DNA of 5,335 bases from an uncultured Subdoligranulum sp. (GTDB lineage: Bacteria; Bacillota_A; Clostridia; Oscillospirales; Ruminococcaceae), in contig NZ_CALADU010000289.1 of the NCBI RefSeq assembly GCF_937890665.1, forward strand, positions 1 through 5,335, in the 5' to 3' direction. Made by a program: the position numbers and the translations under genes. Shown here piece after piece: positions 4,270-5,335 of the stretch (position 1 is the stretch's first letter; every line of letters starts with the position of its first letter). Under the pieces are notes generated by a model. It saw only the letters and a list, made by a program, of their open reading frames with translations. It was not told the origin of the DNA and ran no database searches.

Positions 4270-5151
4270 TCAGCGTTCCTGAGTTTCCTTGTTGTAGCCG
4301 CGTTTGTGCTGCCAGGTGTGGAGCAGATGGAGAATGACCTGCTGCATCTGCTGCGGGGTGTAGTGTTTGGGGAAATACCGCTGCACGTCCTCCTGATTGA
4401 GGAAGAATTTCTGCCGCTGGTTGGGCTTCTCCTCGGTGAGCAGATGATGCAGGTATTCACGGGTCAGCGTTCCCGCCTGGCTCATCTGTTTGAGGGTACG
4501 GGACTGGGTGAGGGACGGTGTGGCCTGACAGGCGTCCATCTCCTCTTTGAGCATACGCTGGTGTTCCTCGGTCAGGTAGGAGATCTCTACTGCCGGATTG
4601 AAGGCAATCTGGTAGTCGTCCACCATCTGGAGGATGGAAGGGATCAGGTAGGTCAAACGGATATATCGCTTTACTTGATTCCGGCTATCACCAGCCGCTT
4701 GTCCTACTATTTCACTGCTCAACCTCGGCCCAAGTTGGGCCGAAGTCTGCTCGGGCCTTTTGCCCTGATGTTTTATGGCTTCCATCTTCATCTTATAGGC
4801 AAACGCCTTTTCGCTGGGCAGGATATGCTCCCGCTGGATGTTGCTGTCCACCATCAGGATCACCGCCTCATCGTCAGTCATATTCCGGACTAGCACCGGC
4901 AGTTCGGTGATGCCCAGAGCCTCGCAGGCGGCCTTGCGGCGGTGTCCGCTGACAATCTCGTAGCGGCCATCCCCACGGGGTCGGACCAGCAGCGGTGAGA
5001 GGACACCGTACTCCCGGATGCTTTCCTTCAGTTGTTCCATCTCCTCGCCGCTGGCCACCCGGAAGGGGTGTTCCTGAAAGGGTTCCAGCAGACTGGCTGA
5101 AAGAGTAATTACTTTTTCAGCCGGTGCGTTTTGGACTTGGTTTTCTGCCAT
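4270..5151 (-). CDS. parB: ParB/Spo0J-like nucleoid-binding protein (orphan)
   Basis: A 293-residue ParB-family protein. The N-terminal ParB/sulfiredoxin-like domain spans about 14-110. It has a conserved start (LEPFQEHPF, 22-30), MEQLKESIREYGVLSPLLVRP (38-58), and the nucleotide-binding loop YEIVSGHRRKAA (64-75). This loop carries GHRR where chromosomal ParB usually has GERR. DSNIQREHILPSEKAFAYKMKMEA (102-125) is the second hallmark block. The central HTH is about 145-167 (SSEIVGQAAGDSRNQVKRYIRL). The C-terminal 170-293 part is helical and may dimerise. By family, such proteins bind a specific DNA site and often use CTP to slide. No ParA ATPase is adjacent, so a role in element regulation, mobilization or silencing is as likely as partition. 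The start at 5151 (MAENQVQ) has AAAGGA at 5163-5168 and begins the conserved domain properly; the upstream extension to 5310 runs into a terminator. First gene of the leftward block. Confidence 0.9.
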   Translation of the reverse strand: MAENQVQNAPAEKVITLSASLLEPFQEHPFRVASGEEMEQLKESIREYGVLSPLLVRPRGDGRYEIVSGHRRKAACEALGITELPVLVRNMTDDEAVILMVDSNIQREHILPSEKAFAYKMKMEAIKHQGKRPEQTSAQLGPRLSSEIVGQAAGDSRNQVKRYIRLTYLIPSILQMVDDYQIAFNPAVEISYLTEEHQRMLKEEMDACQATPSLTQSRTLKQMSQAGTLTREYLHHLLTEEKPNQRQKFFLNQEDVQRYFPKHYTPQQMQQVILHLLHTWQHKRGYNKETQER

Positions 5152-5208
5152 GACAATACGCTTCCTTTCTTGGTAAAAATAAGGCTTGCAAGAGGCGTTT
5201 TGTGCCCA

Positions 5209-5263
5209 AAAATGTATACGAAAAACCGGGTACATTTTCAGAAAATCCAGATTTTCCGGGCCC
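5209..5263. promoter_or_regulatory. Cluster of palindromes upstream of the parB-like gene
   Basis: Three inverted repeats overlap or adjoin. AAAATGTA (5209-5216) and TACATTTT (5231-5238) are 14 bases apart. TTTTC-A-GAAAA is at 5235-5245. GAAAATC-CA-GATTTTC (5241-5256) is a perfect 7-base dyad with a 2-base centre, followed by GGGCCC (5258-5263). The cluster starts 57 bases before the parB-like start codon and lies in its presumed promoter region; TATACA (5213-5218, minus strand) is a possible -10. An autoregulatory operator or a parS-like site for the ParB-like protein is the most natural reading, without direct proof. Confidence 0.5.
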
Positions 5264-5293
5264 AAAATCGCCTTTTGAACAAAAAGTAGGCAT

Positions 5294-5333
5294 AAAAAAT
5301 CCCCCTGCAACTGAAATCAGTAGCAGGGGGATT
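5294..5333 (-). terminator. Leftward rho-independent terminator
   Basis: On the minus strand AATCCCCCTGC (5333-5323) pairs with GCAGGGGGATT (5308-5298). One A-A position on the plus strand (T-T on the minus) and an inner ACTGA/TCAGT stem follow, closing on a very short loop. A run of six T (5299-5294) follows, overlapping the stem base. This is a textbook terminator for a gene reading leftwards from beyond the right edge. It insulates the parB-like operon. Confidence 0.88.
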
Positions 5334-5335
5334 GG

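Noticed and set aside
3574..4893. Long plus-strand open frame (439 codons) over mobC, oriT region, tnpV and parB
   Set aside because: It runs across three real minus-strand genes and a hairpin-rich non-coding stretch. Its translation has no recognisable domain.
5183..5191. GGCTTGCAA shared with the oriT hairpin at 3821-3829
   Set aside because: A nine-base match is expected many times by chance in a window of this size, and the flanks do not match.
5152..5310. Upstream extension of the parB-like frame
   Set aside because: It begins inside the leftward terminator, lacks a ribosome binding site and precedes the conserved start MAENQ. The DNA is palindrome-rich and looks non-coding.
1..5335. 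CRISPR array, tRNA, rRNA or insertion sequence ends
   Set aside because: No regularly spaced repeats, cloverleaf-like segments, rRNA motifs or transposase frames with terminal inverted repeats were seen.

Overview
The window looks like part of a mobilizable or integrative element from a gut-type, low-to-mid GC Firmicute. Clostridia close to the Ruminococcaceae/Oscillospiraceae are likely. This rests on the recognisable protein families (TnpV as in Tn4451/Tn4453, a clostridial MOBP-type relaxase, a RHH MobC-like protein, an orphan ParB-like protein), on strong AGGAGG-type ribosome binding sites, and on a GC-rich mobilization block lying next to an AT-rich cargo block. No integrase, transposase, replication gene or rRNA/tRNA is visible, so the element continues beyond at least one edge.

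Left part (1-1661) is AT-rich. Positions 1-339 hold no convincing gene. A SLOG-family protein (340-798, minus, TTG start) and a small XRE-type repressor-like protein (924-1163, plus) are transcribed divergently. The 125-bp gap between them carries three copies of the pattern AGTACAG-N6-GGAC. One copy contains the SLOG ribosome binding site, a central one lies over both presumed -35 regions, and one covers the presumed XRE transcript start. This looks like a phage-style regulatory switch in which the XRE protein controls itself and the SLOG gene. A strong hairpin terminator starting in the XRE stop codon closes that gene. An independent extended -10 promoter then drives a 120-aa protein of unknown function (1299-1661).

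Right part (1667-5335) is GC-rich and every gene reads leftwards (minus strand) in the order parB-like (4270-5151), tnpV (3895-4257), a gene-free, hairpin-rich stretch (3696-3894) that is a good oriT candidate, mobC-like (3414-3695), relaxase (2022-3407) and a small conserved-looking protein (1667-1993). Genes within parB-tnpV and within mobC-relaxase-108aa are 6-28 bases apart, with ribosome binding sites embedded in or next to the preceding stop codons. A leftward terminator at 5294-5333 ends whatever gene lies to the right. The parB leader after it contains several overlapping palindromes that may be an operator or a parS-like site.

Inferred joint function: the relaxase and the RHH protein nick and process oriT for transfer by a helper conjugation system, the ParB-like protein may bind element DNA for stability or regulation, and the SLOG/XRE/unknown trio is accessory cargo. 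The least explained parts are the SLOG-XRE switch, the 120-aa and 108-aa proteins, and the two non-coding palindromic regions.
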